NCBI RefSeq assembly: GCF_014200455.1
Contig: NZ_JACHBW010000012.1
Coordinates: forward strand, 1 to 64,000
Length of the DNA: 64,000 nt
From: Paraburkholderia bannensis
GTDB taxonomy: Bacteria > Pseudomonadota > Gammaproteobacteria > Burkholderiales > Burkholderiaceae
Direction of reading: 5' to 3'
Shown here in pieces: positions 18,266-26,514 of the stretch. The notes under the pieces were generated by a model. The model did no database searches and was not told where the DNA came from. It was given only the letters and a program-made list of their open reading frames with translations. A program made the translations under genes and the position numbers. Each line of letters starts with the position of its first letter. Position 1 is the stretch's first letter.

Positions 18266-19276
18266 TCAAAAGCCGGACAGCACGATCTTGCCGCGCGCCT
18301 TGCCGCTCTCGATCAAGGCATGGGCGCGGCGCAGATTGGCCGCATTGATGGTGCCGAAATGCTCCGCCAGCGTCGTGCGCAGCACGCCAGCGTCGACCAG
18401 CTCGGCGACCCGGACCAGAATATTGTGCTGCTCGATCATGTCCGGGGTCTGGTACATCGAGCGGGTGTACATCAATTCCCAGTGCAGCGAGATGCTCTTG
18501 GGCTTGAGGATCGGCACGTCGAGCGACACGGGGTCATCGATCAGCCCCAGCTTGCCCTGCGGCGCCAGCATCCCGGCGATTTCGACCAGGTGCTTGTCGG
18601 TATGGGTCAGGCTCGCCACGTAATCGACCCCGTCAATGCCAAGGCCGCGCAACTGCTCCGGCATCGGCTTCGTGTGGTCGATCACATGGTGCGCGCCGAG
18701 CTCGCGCACCCACTCCCGTGTTTCCGGCCGCGATGCGGTGGCCACCACGGTCAGGCCGGTCAGCTGGCGCGCCAGCTGGATCATTATCGAGCCGACGCCG
18801 CCGGCGCCGCCAATGACCAGCAGCATCCCGATTGGGTCATTGCCTTCGCGCACTTGCAAACGGTCGAAAAGCAACTCCCACGCCGTAACCGAGGTCAGCG
18901 GCAACGCGGCCGCTTCCTCGAAGCTAAGGCTCTTCGGCATCGGACCGACGATGCGCTCGTCGACCAGGTGCAGCTCGCTGTTGGTGCCCGCCCGTAACAG
19001 CGAACCGGCGTACATGACGCGATCGCCGGGCTTGAACAAGGTGACTTTGTCGCCCACGGCGCGCACCACACCGGACGCATCCCAGCCCAGCACCTTTGGT
19101 ACCACTGGGGGCGGCAGCACACCGCCACGGATCTTGGTATCGACCGGGTTCACCGAGACCGAATGCACTTCCACCAACAAATCGTACGCGGTTGGCTCAG
19201 CCTCGGGCAACGTGGTGTCGGTCAGGGCATCCGGCGAACCGAGCGGGACCGACTCGTTATAGACAACAGCTTTCAT
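18266..19276 (-). CDS. Zinc-binding alcohol dehydrogenase family protein (quinone-oxidoreductase-like MDR)
   Basis: A 336-residue medium-chain dehydrogenase/reductase. The N-terminal GroES-like domain has SVNPVDTKIRGG and VLGWDASGVVRAVGDKV. The Rossmann motif is GGAGGVGS (about 156-163), followed by HVIDHTKPMPEQL. The structural and catalytic zinc cysteines of classical ADHs are absent, so it belongs to the zinc-free ZADH/QOR-like branch that reduces enones or quinones with NADPH. The start ATG is preceded by GGAGTACC. It stands alone; the next upstream gene is the ruined formaldehyde dehydrogenase. Confidence 0.9.
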   Translation of the reverse strand: MKAVVYNESVPLGSPDALTDTTLPEAEPTAYDLLVEVHSVSVNPVDTKIRGGVLPPPVVPKVLGWDASGVVRAVGDKVTLFKPGDRVMYAGSLLRAGTNSELHLVDERIVGPMPKSLSFEEAAALPLTSVTAWELLFDRLQVREGNDPIGMLLVIGGAGGVGSIMIQLARQLTGLTVVATASRPETREWVRELGAHHVIDHTKPMPEQLRGLGIDGVDYVASLTHTDKHLVEIAGMLAPQGKLGLIDDPVSLDVPILKPKSISLHWELMYTRSMYQTPDMIEQHNILVRVAELVDAGVLRTTLAEHFGTINAANLRRAHALIESGKARGKIVLSGF

Positions 19277-19533
19277 AGGTACTCCATAAAAATACGATTC
19301 CAGTTACAGCGGGCGAGGGTTGTTCAACACACCAATATCGTCTGGAACGCATATGGTAATGACGTGCCTTGACGCCGATTGCTTGCCATGACTTCCTGCT
19401 CCATCTTCCAGCGTGATGTTACGGATCTACCTTCGGCGCCCTCACAAGATGATGACCCGTGCCGTTATCTCGCCCGCCTCACGTGACGGATCGGGGCACC
19501 CGAAGTGCAGGAGCAGTCGAGCGCCCCTTATCA

Positions 19534-20030
19534 TCTACCGGCTCCAGGCGGCTTTCTTCACGCTGCCGTGCGGATCGATGACGAATTTCTTCGGCGAGCC
19601 CTCGCTGAACGTCTTGCAGGCACCTGCTCAGCCGTGCGCCTCCAGCCCGACGCAATCCACGCCGCAATCCACGCCGCAATCCACTTCCCGCTTGCCGAGG
19701 ATCGCTTCGATCTGGTCGGGCACGGGCGTGTCACTGGTGAGATAAACCACCCCGCAGCCATTCGCCCGTCTTGATGAACTCCACGTCCGGCCCGACCTCG
19801 CTGACTTCCCCGGTCATCTCATGTCCCGTCACCGTTCCCATAGGCCCGGCAAAGCGGCCGTGGTAGATGTGCTGGTCGCTGCCACGGATATTCGTCGTAA
19901 CGATCTTGAGGATGGCGCCGTGATTGACTTTCTTGCCTCTCGGCGCGACCAGCTTCGGATAGTCGAAAGTCTGCAGCTCCATCTTCATCGGACCCATGAA
20001 TGTCACTACGCGATTGCCACTCCCAGCCAT
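19534..20030 (-). pseudogene. fdhA: Glutathione-independent formaldehyde dehydrogenase, heavily deleted
   Basis: The start is intact: ATG at 20030 with AAGGAGAGA upstream, then NRVVTFMGPMKMELQTFDYPKL, GAILKIVTTNIRGSDQHIYHGR and VTGHEMTGEVSEVGPDVEFIKTGEW. After about 90 codons homology skips roughly 130 residues to a LGKREVDCGVDC...VGLEAHG block, then skips again to FSEGSPKKFVIDPHGSVKKA, with stops between. Functional members have about 400 residues and two zinc sites. The catalytic Cys of the CGSDQH motif reads Arg (RGSDQH), so even the conserved part has decayed. This locus cannot encode an active enzyme. Confidence 0.85.
19651..19684. repeat. Tandem repeat, 12-bp unit, nearly three copies
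   Basis: CGCAATCCACGC repeats two full times plus ten bases, inside the formaldehyde dehydrogenase remnant. In translation it triples a GVDC block that occurs once in normal family members, so it arose after or during decay. Confidence 0.85.
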
Positions 20031-20491
20031 GACATCTCTCCTTGCTGGAAGTGTTGTAAGTCCCGATCGATGTTCCCATTGCGGCCTGGGTAAGGCGTCG
20101 CGCTCCACTGGAGCCTGCCGATCATCGCGATCCCGACCACTATGCAGACTACGGGATGATGCCGATCTCGTCGACGTGGCCATCGGCCCAATCACGACGA
20201 CAACAAGACTAGGCTCTTGCCGGTGGCACTTCTTCCTCAATCCTGCAAAGACGTGTCGAATCTCTGCGCTCCTGCTGCGCGGCTACCGGTGCTGCTTTCG
20301 CCGTATTCGCCTGCGCTGCGTCAAAGGCGCCAGCGCCGCTCATACCTGGGAAACTCGTGCATTCGTGTATTACGCATCCCTGATCAGTCGTCTTAATCAC
20401 GCGACATTGCCGGTTCAGGAGCATTCGGCTTGATCACCGTGATCAGGTGACCCTCTCGCTGCTGCCGGATATGGTACCCAACCGCGAAAAC
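20031..20491. other. Gene-free interval, no feature recognised
   Basis: About 460 bases between the dehydrogenase remnant and an IS6 remnant. No coding or structural feature could be supported. Confidence 0.35.
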
Positions 20492-20775
20492 GGAGCTCCT
20501 GGAGCTCGCTCACGTGAAGCACGTATTCGTCAAGGCCTGCGCGTGCGTGAACAACAGGGCCGAAAACAGCCATCAGCCTACGCGCGAACGCGAGCGCAGG
20601 ATGTGAGGCTTTCGACCGCCTGGGGCGCACGCAAGTTTTCCTGTCGTGCTTCGGTCCAATCCGGCAACACGTCGCGCTCAAGCGGCACCTGCTATGCGCA
20701 TCGCTCTACCGAAAACAACTCGCCGCACGATTTGATGCAAGGCGCTTTTTCACCGGCGTTACCCAAGACCGTCCG
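20492..20775 (+). pseudogene. IS6-family transposase C-terminal remnant (second IS6 subtype)
   Basis: The frame from 20492 reads ELLELAHVKHVFVKACACVNNRAENSHQPTRERERRM, then a TGA, then GFRPPG. After a frameshift it continues VFLSCFGPIRQHVALKRHLLCASLYRKQLAARFDARRFF. This is the C-terminal part of an IS6-type transposase of the subtype whose N-terminal half lies at 22161-22646 on the other strand. It differs from the 14.3-15.5 kb subtype. The stop and the frameshift make it non-functional. Confidence 0.85.
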
Positions 20776-20811
20776 CCGTTTTCTGAGACACCGCAGTCGT
20801 CGCCCACGTGA

Positions 20812-21318
20812 CAGTGCCCTGCCCAAGGCGGCGTCCGACGTCGCGCCCGCCTGTGGGACAGTGTGCGGCTGCGGCGCTGGATTGGCGTGACGTCAATCGC
20901 GGTCGCTGCGGCGGTCGCAGCGGTCTCGCCGATATTGGTGGCGCCAGGCCGTCTGAGCACACCATCTGGCCGTGGCTATATGGTTGCCGGTCTCGCACGG
21001 CAGGTCCCTGGCAGTGGCGCTGCCTCGACCGCGACAGTCGAAGTGCAACATGCGAGTATGGTGATCGTCCCGGCGGCCAACGCTTCCGTCATCCCCGGCC
21101 ACTCTACGGAACTCTGGATGATTCCTGCGGGAATGAAGCCCGTCTCACTCGGCCTGATTGCAGTGAACCGGGCGACCTTGGTGAGACTGCCTCTTGACCA
21201 CCTTGCGGAGTTGGCCCAGCATGCGCCCCCGGCCGTCTCAGTGGGACCTCACGGGGGTTCGCCGACCGGACAGCCGACGGGACCGGTGCTTGCCGCTGGG
21301 CCGATGGGACCGACGTAA
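20812..21318 (+). pseudogene. Anti-sigma factor (RskA-like), C-terminal domain only
   Basis: The frame is open from 20812 and reads RLWDSVRLRRWIGVTSIAVAA (membrane segment), then VARQ-type periplasmic beta-sheet sequence with STELWMIPAGMKPVSLGLIAVN and a C-terminal SVGPHGGSPTGQPTGPVLAAG. The closing motif is diagnostic of the RskA C-terminal domain of ECF anti-sigma factors. Intact relatives have an additional N-terminal cytoplasmic sigma-binding segment of about 80-100 residues. Here that part, and the ECF sigma gene that normally precedes it, are replaced by the IS6 remnant ending about 40 bases upstream. A GTG at 20863 could start a short product. It is followed by the fasciclin gene. Confidence 0.8.
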
Positions 21319-21425
21319 GCAACTAAGGCGAGCGGACACCACTCTTTCGCTTTGCCAGGAATCGATGCATCCTTTTCTGCATTCAGCCCGTATCTACGAT
21401 AGCTTCCAGTCCGGAGGCATCACAC

Positions 21426-22022
21426 ATGGGGGAACCCAGAATGCGGATCGAGATATTAAAGACGATAGGCGTGGCGTTTGGCATGGTGCTGACGCTGGCA
21501 ACGGTGGCACCGGTTGCGGTGGCCGGATCGATGTCAACCGAGGACAGCGTGGAGGTCGGTGGCGCCGCGATGTATCCGTCAAAGAACATCATCCAGAACG
21601 CGGTCAACTCGAAGGACCATACGACGCTCGTTGCTGCGGTGAAGGCAGCGGGCCTCGTGAATACATTGTCGGGCGCCGGGCCGTTTACAGTGTTCGCGCC
21701 GACCAACGAGGCGTTTGGCGCACTGCCAGCGGGCACCGTCGATACCCTGCTCAGGCCGCAGAACAAGGACACGCTGGTCAAGGTGCTGACCTATCATGTC
21801 GTGCCGGGCCGCCTGACCGCGCATGATCTCGCAATGGCGGTCCAAAACGGTGGAGGCAGGGCAAGCCTGAAGACGGTCGAGGGTGACTCCCTGGTTGTGA
21901 GCCGGGACGGCGAAGGGTGGGCAATCACGGACGACAAGGGCGACGTTGCGCACGTAACGATCGGCGATGTCATGCAGTCCAATGGCGTGATTCACGTCGT
22001 CGACAAGGTTTTGATGCCGTAA
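21426..22022 (+). CDS. Secreted fasciclin (FAS1) domain protein
   Basis: A 198-residue exported protein with an N-terminal signal peptide (hydrophobic segment about residues 10-32 ending VAVAGS) and one FAS1 domain: NIIQNAVNSKDHTTLVAAVKAAGL, then the H1 box GPFTVFAPTNEAFGALP, the YH motif VKVLTYHVVPGRL and H2 box NGVIHVVDKVLMP. Such proteins are periplasmic or cell-surface and often sit beside an ECF sigma/anti-sigma pair. Here only an anti-sigma fragment remains upstream. The ATG has GGAGG eight bases before it; an internal ATG five codons later also has a purine-rich site. A hairpin follows the stop. Confidence 0.92.
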   Translation: MGEPRMRIEILKTIGVAFGMVLTLATVAPVAVAGSMSTEDSVEVGGAAMYPSKNIIQNAVNSKDHTTLVAAVKAAGLVNTLSGAGPFTVFAPTNEAFGALPAGTVDTLLRPQNKDTLVKVLTYHVVPGRLTAHDLAMAVQNGGGRASLKTVEGDSLVVSRDGEGWAITDDKGDVAHVTIGDVMQSNGVIHVVDKVLMP

Positions 22023-22040
22023 CCTGCTTCGGTTTCTCCT

Positions 22041-22079
22041 CGGGATGAAGGGTCTCTGGATAGCCAGCCTTCATCCCGG
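22041..22079 (+). terminator. Hairpin after the fasciclin gene, probable terminator
   Basis: CGGGATGAAGG pairs with CCTTCATCCCG across a 17-base loop, starting 18 bases after the stop. There is no strong T-run, so it may be rho-assisted or a 3-prime stabiliser. Confidence 0.6.
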
Positions 22080-22160
22080 GAGACCAATCAGCATTCGGTT
22101 CCTCGAGTAGGGCAAGTGCCCCTCTACCGCCGTCGCGGTTCTGTCACGTTGCCGACCGTG

Positions 22161-22646
22161 TTACGAGTTATGGGCGACGACTACGGTGTGCTCCGGGAGC
22201 GCTGTTTTGGCGGCTGGGTAACTGCGTAGCGGGTCGGAGCCGACCTTCTTCGGCAGTGCGGGACAGCCTGCCGGCAGGCGTTTGAAAGAGCGCTTCGCGG
22301 CAGCCTTGTCGCGTCGATTCTTTAGCAGGGTGTCGAGTTCAATGCCGTGCTCGTTGACTGCACGCCACAGCACATACGGTTCGCCACGCAGCGTCACGAT
22401 CATCTCGTCGAGGTGCCACGTTGAACCGGGCTTGCGACGGGCGGCCGTGCCCCTGACGGGCGAAGCGCGGGCCGAATTTGCCCGTCCGCCGATGGATCGA
22501 TTCGTGGCTGACAGTCACGCCACGGCCGAACAGCAACTCTTTAATGTCGTGCAGGCTCAGTTGAAAACGGAGGAACCAGCGCACGGCCTGGCTGATAACC
22601 GCCGCCGGAAAGCGGTGGCCGTGATAGATCGATTTCGGTTTTTCAT
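22161..22646 (-). pseudogene. IS6-family transposase remnant (second subtype), frameshifted, C-terminus lost
   Basis: Minus-strand codons from 22646 give SIYHGHRFPAAVISQ, VRWFLRFQLSLHDIKELLFGRGVTVSHESI and HRRTGKFGPRFARQG. A frameshift near 22430 moves the match to the frame reading MIVTLRGEPYVLWRAVNEHG and KNRRDKAAAKRSFKRL, after which it fades around PLRSYPAAKTALPE at 22161-22200. The last quarter, with the catalytic Glu, is absent here; a matching C-terminal piece lies at 20492-20775 on the opposite strand. A terminal-repeat-like GGTTCTGTCACGTTGCC begins at about 22137. Confidence 0.82.
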
Positions 22647-22730
22647 CGCGACATCTTGGTCCGCCTGTTCACCAACGCGACAGAGCCGTCTCCTTGCGAT
22701 CTGGACATAACATTGCCTGCGTAAGCGAGC

Positions 22731-22786
22731 GAAGTTTTCGCGAAAAACGGGGAGATGACACAAGCATTAAGAGAATCCTTCTTATC
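22731..22786 (+). repeat. 56-bp direct repeat, left copy
   Basis: Begins GAAGTTTTCGCGA and ends CTTCTTATC. Compared with the copy at 38739-38794, the first 42 bases differ at two positions and the last 14 at four. The two copies are in the same orientation about 16 kb apart. This copy lies just outside an IS6 remnant. Confidence 0.85.
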
Positions 22787-22968
22787 GCGGTCTTACTGTC
22801 ACGACATCAATCCCCAATTCGAGATCGAACCTTGATGACGAATTTTCAATCATTCATTTCACTTCGACATCCTGCTCGTCGCCTGACAGTAGGCGGTAGA
22901 CGTGTCGTTCCCGATCTTGCCAACCGCGGCCCAATCTCACCGCGCATGGCCAACGCGCCAACCGGCTT

Positions 22969-23211
22969 CTATCACCACAATCCGATCTTGCTCGGGACGT
23001 GCTCAAAAATCCGTATGTCTTCGACTTGCTCGGCTTGACTGAAAGTGCCCAGGAACGCGATATCGAGCGCGCACTCACGCAGCACATTACGCGATTTCTA
23101 CTCGAACTGGGTGTCGGCTTCGCGTTCGTAGGGCGTCGATACCGGCTGGAAATAGCTGGCGACGAATTCTTTATAGATTTGCTCTTCTACCACCTGAAGC
23201 TGCGATGCTAG
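22969..23211 (+). pseudogene. DUF1016 (YhcG-like) PD-(D/E)XK nuclease fragment
   Basis: The frame reads PQSDLARDVLKNPYVFDLLGL, ERDIERALTQHITRFLLELGVGFAFVGRRYRLEIAGDEFFIDLLFYHLKLRC and then stops. In intact DUF1016 proteins this stretch is the start of the nuclease core: the Glu/Asp of GDEFFIDLLFYH belongs to the active site, and about 100 more residues including the DLKxGxF catalytic part should follow. The N-terminal domain is also missing. An ATG at 22999 could give a 70-residue product, but it would lack most of the fold. It lies about 180 bases inside the left direct repeat. Confidence 0.8.
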
Positions 23212-23334
23212 TCGTCGAACCGAAAACGACACCTTTCAATGATGTTGCTTCATTGAACGAGGGGAAAGAAAATCCTTCCGCGCAACTCAAACGCCGATAC
23301 TGTGGAGGACTTCACTTTATTTTCTCCGCCACTG

Positions 23335-23742
23335 CTAACGTTGCATGACGAGTTGCGGATTTAGTTCGATATGCAAAACAACCAGCCAGCGACGTCGGCA
23401 GCGCGCGGCAATCACGACACTCTCGCCTTTGACGGCGTCTATCGCGGTGCCAATGTAGCCGCTGCTTTTCGCGCTTACCCACGCTGCGCGCGCGTCCGAA
23501 ACCAGCCAATTGCTCACCAGCATGCACGTAATGCAACTGAAGATGAGCGTTGGCATTTCGCCAATGCCGGGATCGAGACTTCGCGCGGCAAACGTGAACA
23601 CTGCAATCAGCAATTGATCGACCGCCATCGTCAGCGTGACCACCTTGAGCCATCCGCGCCAGCGCATCCGGGCAAGCAAATGGCGATGCATCACCTCGTC
23701 CGGGTTTGCCAGTTTCTCTTTGCAGGGGTCCGGCGTATTCAT
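23335..23742 (-). CDS. Hypothetical two-TM membrane protein
   Basis: A 135-residue protein of unknown family. A charged N-terminus (MNTPDPCKEKLANPDEVMHRHLLAR) precedes two hydrophobic segments, about residues 35-55 (VVTLTMAVDQLLIAVFTFAA) and 65-85 (TLIFSCITCMLVSNWLV), then a basic C-terminal half. The start at 23742 is chosen because GAGGACAAGG directly precedes it; an ATG four codons upstream lacks such a site. The clear RBS supports a real gene, even though both neighbours are transposon debris. Confidence 0.6.
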   Translation of the reverse strand: MNTPDPCKEKLANPDEVMHRHLLARMRWRGWLKVVTLTMAVDQLLIAVFTFAARSLDPGIGEMPTLIFSCITCMLVSNWLVSDARAAWVSAKSSGYIGTAIDAVKGESVVIAARCRRRWLVVLHIELNPQLVMQR

Positions 23743-23969
23743 CCTTGTCCTCATCGCTCGACCAACGTGGTGCGCCAGTCTAAGGAGAGTGCCCGCGTGT
23801 CACAAGGAAAAATGTCGTAAACAACAGGCGGCACGAGGCACGCGATCCTTAGCTGCCTACGAACCGTCAGGATCGCACCGCCTATGCTGGGGGATTTGGC
23901 CAACAGTCTGGTGCAAATGGCGCCGGCGAATCGGTTAGAGTGTCGGGCTGAACGAATAGAGAGCCGACG

Positions 23970-24278
23970 ATGAGCAAGCCGAAGAGCCTGGAGGAACTGT
24001 TCGCAGTCCGTCACTTCGACCGCGAGGTGATAATTCTGTGCGTTCGCTGGTACCTGCGTTACAAGGTCAGTCTGCGCGATCTCTCGGAGATAATGGCAGA
24101 ACGGGGTTTGTCGCTGGCCCACACGACGATCCTGCGTTGGGTGCGACGTTATGCGCCGGAGTTCGTCAGACGCTGGAGCCGCTTCGGCACACCCACAGGA
24201 CAATCGGGACGCGTCGATGAAACGCACCTGAAGATCCGCGGCAGGTGAGTCTATCTCTATCGCACATTCGATTAAAGC
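23970..24278 (+). pseudogene. IS6-family transposase N-terminal fragment with nonsense codon
   Basis: From the ATG at 23970 the product reads SLEELFAVRHFDREVIILCV, LRYKVSLRDLSEIMAERGLSL, then RWVRRYAPEFVRRW and RVDETHLKIRGR, followed by TGA. Codons after the stop continue the homology as VYLYRTFD, so the TGA probably replaces the Trp of the usual KWVYLYRAVD. Homology then ends. It represents a third sequence variant of IS6-like transposase in the window and retains only the first catalytic Asp. Confidence 0.85.
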
Positions 24279-24295
24279 TGCTGAAAAGGAGTGAA

Positions 24296-24688
24296 ATGAA
24301 AACGAACTGGAAATTGATTCGTGAAGTTCTAAACGCAGCTATCGACAGTTGCGAGCGGTTGGAACTGGCCGGCTATGCTGAAGAGCATCGCAGTCGTTCG
24401 CTCCAGGTAGGCAGCCGGCATGTGAGCGTACAAGAATTCTTGACCAGTGCGTGGACTTTACCCGAGAACGTTCGCTACGAAGTAATCCGGGTGCGTCACG
24501 ACAGGAATCTCGATCTACCTTATGTCCCGGAAACGGCGCGAACTCTTACCGCAGTGGCCGCCGCGTGCGCCGAACTTGTAGACGCGGGAGATATGCCATC
24601 GGCCGAGTCGCATATGCTGGGAATGATTGATTGGTATCGGAACCACTTCGATCGTTACGTGCAGCGCGCGATCTCTGCGGCTCCGTGA
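24296..24688 (+). CDS. Hypothetical protein, 130 residues
   Basis: Starts MKTNWKLIREVLNAAIDSCERLE with AAAAGGAGTGAA immediately before the ATG, an excellent ribosome-binding site. The sequence is soluble and helical, with HVSVQEFLTSAWTLPENVRYEVIRVRHDR and DLPYVPETARTLTAVAAACAELV, and ends RYVQRAISAAP. I do not recognise an annotated domain, although the N-terminus is reminiscent of short proteins found in phage- and plasmid-derived regions. It follows the IS6 fragment by 18 bases, so it may owe its transcription to the insertion. Confidence 0.65.
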   Translation: MKTNWKLIREVLNAAIDSCERLELAGYAEEHRSRSLQVGSRHVSVQEFLTSAWTLPENVRYEVIRVRHDRNLDLPYVPETARTLTAVAAACAELVDAGDMPSAESHMLGMIDWYRNHFDRYVQRAISAAP

Positions 24689-24942
24689 CCGGTTACCGAG
24701 AGGCGAGAATAGGTTAGATCGGGCGTCCATTTTATAGGATGTACAAAGTCCGAAGTGGCTCCCCCCGCCCCCGCCGCCGCGAATCGTCGCTCTCACGCGG
24801 GACGCCCGAGACGGTGACCGGCCAGAAGCAGCCGGCAGTCCGATCTCCGAAGCTGATGCCCAAACGACTGCACCACCCAGAAATCTGACGGCAGGTCTGT
24901 TTCCAGACCTCTCAGCCTTGGCAGTCAATAGCCCATTAAAAA

Positions 24943-24976
24943 GAAATGGCCGGTTCTGCATTTAGACCGGCCATTT
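24943..24976. terminator. Hairpin, probable terminator
   Basis: GAAATGGCCGGT and ACCGGCCATTT form a stem of 11-12 bp around a loop of about 10 bases, preceded by an A-run on the plus strand. It would serve as a terminator for minus-strand transcription or an insulator ahead of the glutamine-synthetase operon. Confidence 0.65.
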
Positions 24977-25091
24977 GCCATTTGACTCTGAGAATGGCTG
25001 GAACGGGGCATACCGTGGGGATGCCCGTGGACCTGCGACTGCCAGGTGCTGGCGCTGTCGCAAATTGGCCTATCGCCCACAGGCCTACATT

Positions 25092-25101
25092 TGTGATCAC
25101 A
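25092..25101. promoter_or_regulatory. Operator-like palindrome, distal copy
   Basis: TGTGATCACA, a perfect 10-bp palindrome within TTTGTGATCACAAT. An identical copy lies 52 bp downstream. Sequences of this form are typical half-site pairs for GntR/FadR-type regulators, and a GntR gene closes this operon. Confidence 0.7.
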
Positions 25102-25143
25102 ATATTGGCAATATTTGCGCTATCATTCAAAAAAATGTAATTT

Positions 25144-25153
25144 TGTGATCACA
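25144..25153. promoter_or_regulatory. Operator-like palindrome, proximal copy
   Basis: TGTGATCACA again, 16 bases before the ATG of the glutamine-synthetase-like gene and just upstream of its ribosome-binding site (AGGTGA). Binding here would block initiation or early transcription. Confidence 0.7.
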
Positions 25154-25169
25154 TCGTAGGTGATACGCC

Positions 25170-26504
25170 ATGAATGACGCTTTGAGCAACTTCCTGACCC
25201 AGCACCGCATCCATGAGGTGGAGTGTGTGATCCCCGACATGACGGGCATCGCGCGCGGCAAGATCCTTCCGCGCGATCTGTTCACGGCGTCGGGCGAGAT
25301 GCGCATCCCCAAGAGCGTGCTGCTCAACACCGTGAACGGGCAACAGCCCGACAACGGCCCCTTCGTGGGCGATACCGACCCAGACATGGTCTGCAGGCCC
25401 GACGCCGCCACCGTCCGTATCGTGCCCTGGGCAGCCGAACCGGTGGCCGTGGTCATCCACGACTGCCTGGAGTGGGACGGCCAGCCGGTGCAACTCTCGC
25501 CCCGCGCGGTGCTACGCCGCGTGCTGGCGCTGTACGAAGCACGCGGCTGGCAGCCCGTCGTGGCGCCCGAGATGGAGTTCTATCTGGTGGCGCGCAATCA
25601 GAACCCGCACGAGCCTCTGCAGCCGCCGCTGGGGCGCACTGGAAAGCCCGAGGTGGGGCGGCAGAGCTACTCCATCGACGCGGTGAACGACTTCGATCCC
25701 TTCTTCATGGAACTCTCCGCCTTCTGCGACCAGCACCGGCTAGGCGTGGAAACGCTGATCCACGAGGCCGGCCCGGGGCAGATGGAGATCAACTTCAGCC
25801 ATGGCGAACCGCTCGACCTGGCCGACCGGGTTTTCCTGTTCAAGCGCACGGTGCGCGAGACGGCGCTGCGCCACGGGGTATTTGCCACGTTCATGGCCAA
25901 ACCCATGGAGGGCGAACCCGGCAGCGCCATGCACATCCATCAGAGCATCAACGACGGCGAAGGACGCAACATCTTCAGCAACACCGACGGCACAGCCAGC
26001 GAACACTTCCATCACTTCATCGGCGGACTGCAAACCTATATCCCGCAGGTGATGCCTATGCTGGCGCCCTACGTCAATTCGTACCGGCGGCTGGCGCCCT
26101 ACATGTCGGCACCTATCAATGTGCGCTGGGGCCAGGACAACCGCACCTGCGGTATCCGCATCCCCAAGTCCGGCCCCGCCGCCCGCCGGGTTGAAAACCG
26201 CGTGCCCGGCGTTGACGCCAATCCCTATCTGGCCATGGCCGCCACGCTGGCCTGCGGCTACATCGGCATGCGCGACCGGCTGCATCCCAGCGAGCCCACC
26301 GACGGCAGCGCCTGGAACGTCGCCCACGAACTGCCGCGCCATCTCGAAAGCGCTATCGAGGTCATGCGCGCCTGCGACGCCATGAAGGATGTACTGGGCG
26401 AAACCTTCGTCGACGCCTTCTGCGCCGTGAAGGAACTGGAATTTTCCACCTACAACCGGGTGATCAGTTCGTGGGAACGAGAGCACCTGTTACTGCTGGT
26501 ATGA
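25170..26504 (+). CDS. Glutamine-synthetase-family ligase (gamma-glutamylpolyamine-synthetase-like)
   Basis: A 444-residue glutamine synthetase fold enzyme of the PuuA/GlnT-like branch. It shows the N-terminal beta-grasp domain (VECVIPDMTGIARGKILPRD) and the metal site APEMEFYLV (about 133-141). EAGPGQMEINFSHGEPLDLADRVFLFK and GSAMHIHQS (about 254-262) follow, with the ATP/substrate loop NRTCGIRIPKSGPAARRVENR (about 329-349). It should join an amine to glutamate using ATP. The lack of the classic adenylylation Tyr motif and the operon partner point to catabolism of an amine rather than nitrogen assimilation. The ATG follows AGGTGATACGCC. The aminotransferase starts 10 bases after the stop. 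Confidence 0.88.
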   Translation: MNDALSNFLTQHRIHEVECVIPDMTGIARGKILPRDLFTASGEMRIPKSVLLNTVNGQQPDNGPFVGDTDPDMVCRPDAATVRIVPWAAEPVAVVIHDCLEWDGQPVQLSPRAVLRRVLALYEARGWQPVVAPEMEFYLVARNQNPHEPLQPPLGRTGKPEVGRQSYSIDAVNDFDPFFMELSAFCDQHRLGVETLIHEAGPGQMEINFSHGEPLDLADRVFLFKRTVRETALRHGVFATFMAKPMEGEPGSAMHIHQSINDGEGRNIFSNTDGTASEHFHHFIGGLQTYIPQVMPMLAPYVNSYRRLAPYMSAPINVRWGQDNRTCGIRIPKSGPAARRVENRVPGVDANPYLAMAATLACGYIGMRDRLHPSEPTDGSAWNVAHELPRHLESAIEVMRACDAMKDVLGETFVDAFCAVKELEFSTYNRVISSWEREHLLLLV

Positions 26505-26514
26505 GGAGGCCGCA

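Noticed and set aside
25105..25141. Promoter assignment for the glutamine-synthetase operon
   Set aside because: TTGGCA at 25105 is a fair -35, but no -10 at correct spacing was convincing.
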